Assembly (NCBI GenBank): GCA_019247135.1
Contig: JAFAPL010000760.1
Coordinates: forward strand, 1-14,869
Direction: 5' to 3'
Source: Chloroflexota bacterium
GTDB taxonomy: Bacteria; Chloroflexota; UBA6077; CF-72
Length of the DNA: 14,869 bases
Shown here: positions 14,537 to 14,869 of the stretch, one piece after another
Numbering within the stretch: the stretch's first letter is position 1
Layout of the letters: every line of letters begins with the position of its first letter
Program-made: the position numbers and the translations under genes
The notes under the pieces: generated by a model
The model's input: the letters and a program-made list of their open reading frames with translations, nothing else
What the model was told of the DNA's origin: nothing
The model's database searches: none

Positions 14537-14553
14537 GGTAAGCAATGGTTACC
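14537..14553. promoter_or_regulatory. 17-bp near-perfect palindrome, possible operator
   Basis: GGTAAGCAATGGTTACC is symmetric at seven of eight base pairs around position 14545. It lies 34 bases upstream of the protease -10 box, just upstream of where a -35 region would be, and 12 bases after the lepB stop. It resembles a dimeric regulator site. As an RNA hairpin it is short and has no T-tract, so it is a poor terminator. Confidence 0.35.
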
Positions 14554-14564
14554 GAAGGTTGAGG

Positions 14565-14869
14565 TTATCGCGATGCCGACTGGCTCGCGGCGGCGGCTGA
14601 GGTGGTACCACCGCCCGGCTCCACCATGCGCGCGTCCGATGGCGGCCAGTAACGCACCCACGCACGACCGATCAGGTGGTCGGTTGGCACCAGCCACCCC
14701 GTGTGTGAGTCGAAGCTATCCGGACGATTGTCGCCGAGGACGAAATAGCTGTCCTCCGGGATCTCGAGCGGAATCCCATCGGTTGGATAGATGTAGTCGG
14801 CAGCAAAGCGTATATACGGCTCGTTGAGTGGTTCACCGTTTACAAAAACGGTTCCATCCCGAATGAGAA
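14565..14869 (-). CDS. lepB: Signal peptidase I, C-terminal part (5' end beyond the window)
   Basis: The frame is open from the right edge to a TAA at 14565-14567, giving the last 101 residues. FVNGEPLNEPYI matches the conserved strand after the catalytic Lys region, and YFVLGDNRPDSFDSH is box E of type I signal peptidases (usual form GDNxxxSxDSR). It is followed by GWLVPTDHLIGRAWVRYWP, the normal end of the fold. The catalytic Ser and Lys are outside the window, so activity cannot be checked. The last Arg of box E is His here, followed by TGW rather than xWG. A Ser/Ala-rich tail of about 20 residues follows WPP. The enzyme removes signal peptides at the outer face of the membrane. It precedes the secreted protease on the same strand by 73 bases, but the protease has its own promoter. 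Confidence 0.88.
   Translation of the reverse strand, partial: LIRDGTVFVNGEPLNEPYIRFAADYIYPTDGIPLEIPEDSYFVLGDNRPDSFDSHTGWLVPTDHLIGRAWVRYWPPSDARMVEPGGGTTSAAAASQSASR

Noticed and set aside
1..14869. tRNA, rRNA, CRISPR array, insertion sequence or phage genes
   Set aside because: I saw no cloverleaf-like sequence, regularly spaced repeats, transposase or integrase motifs on either strand; by-eye reading could miss a small RNA.

Overview
The window is a GC-rich bacterial chromosome segment, probably from an uncultured Chloroflexota or an actinobacterium-like lineage. I infer this from the high-GC codon use, from the three actinobacterial/chloroflexal-type Cys-pair repeats on the secreted protease, and from several promoters that put a TANNNT -10 box directly in front of a GTG or ATG start with no Shine-Dalgarno sequence (leaderless style). 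No phage, IS, CRISPR, tRNA or rRNA is visible. The taxonomic guess is weak.

Layout. (1) Positions 1-1400, minus strand: a family 2 glycosyltransferase, a small membrane protein with a winged-helix-like middle, and the start of another membrane protein, nearly touching one another. (2) 1401-1516: divergent promoter region. (3) 1517-6725, plus strand: a tight run of six sugar-modifying genes with start/stop overlaps. In order these are a nucleotide-sugar dehydrogenase homologue whose catalytic Cys is Asn, a GmhB-type heptose-bisphosphate phosphatase, an SDR sugar epimerase/reductase, a class I methyltransferase, and the N- and C-terminal halves of a transketolase as two proteins. (4) 6754-10800, plus strand: a large GT-C type membrane glycosyltransferase, a polyprenyl-phosphate sugar synthase with membrane tail, and a rhamnosyltransferase-like GT2. 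(5) 10787-11905, minus strand: a DegT/DnrJ/EryC1 sugar aminotransferase, tail-to-tail with the last GT2. (6) 11906-12082: a leader region holding a GC hairpin and a 63-bp palindromic interspersed repeat. (7) 12083-14491, minus strand: a secreted S8 subtilase with three C-terminal repeats. (8) 14565-14869, minus strand: the C-terminal third of signal peptidase I.

How it may work together: blocks 1 and 3-5 look like part of a cell-surface glycan locus that makes an unusual sugar and attaches sugars to an exported acceptor. The DPM1-like GT2 would load a sugar on polyprenyl phosphate and the GT-C enzyme would transfer it outside the membrane. The sugar-building module is the exciting part. A UGD-family enzyme without its thioester-forming Cys might stop at a 6-aldehyde, and a split transketolase is the kind of enzyme that adds a two-carbon ketol unit to an aldehyde. 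Together with the GmhB-like phosphatase, SDR, methyltransferase and aminotransferase this could yield a higher-carbon or ketol-branched, methylated and perhaps aminated sugar. This pathway is inference; the gene content and the active-site substitution are read directly from the sequence.
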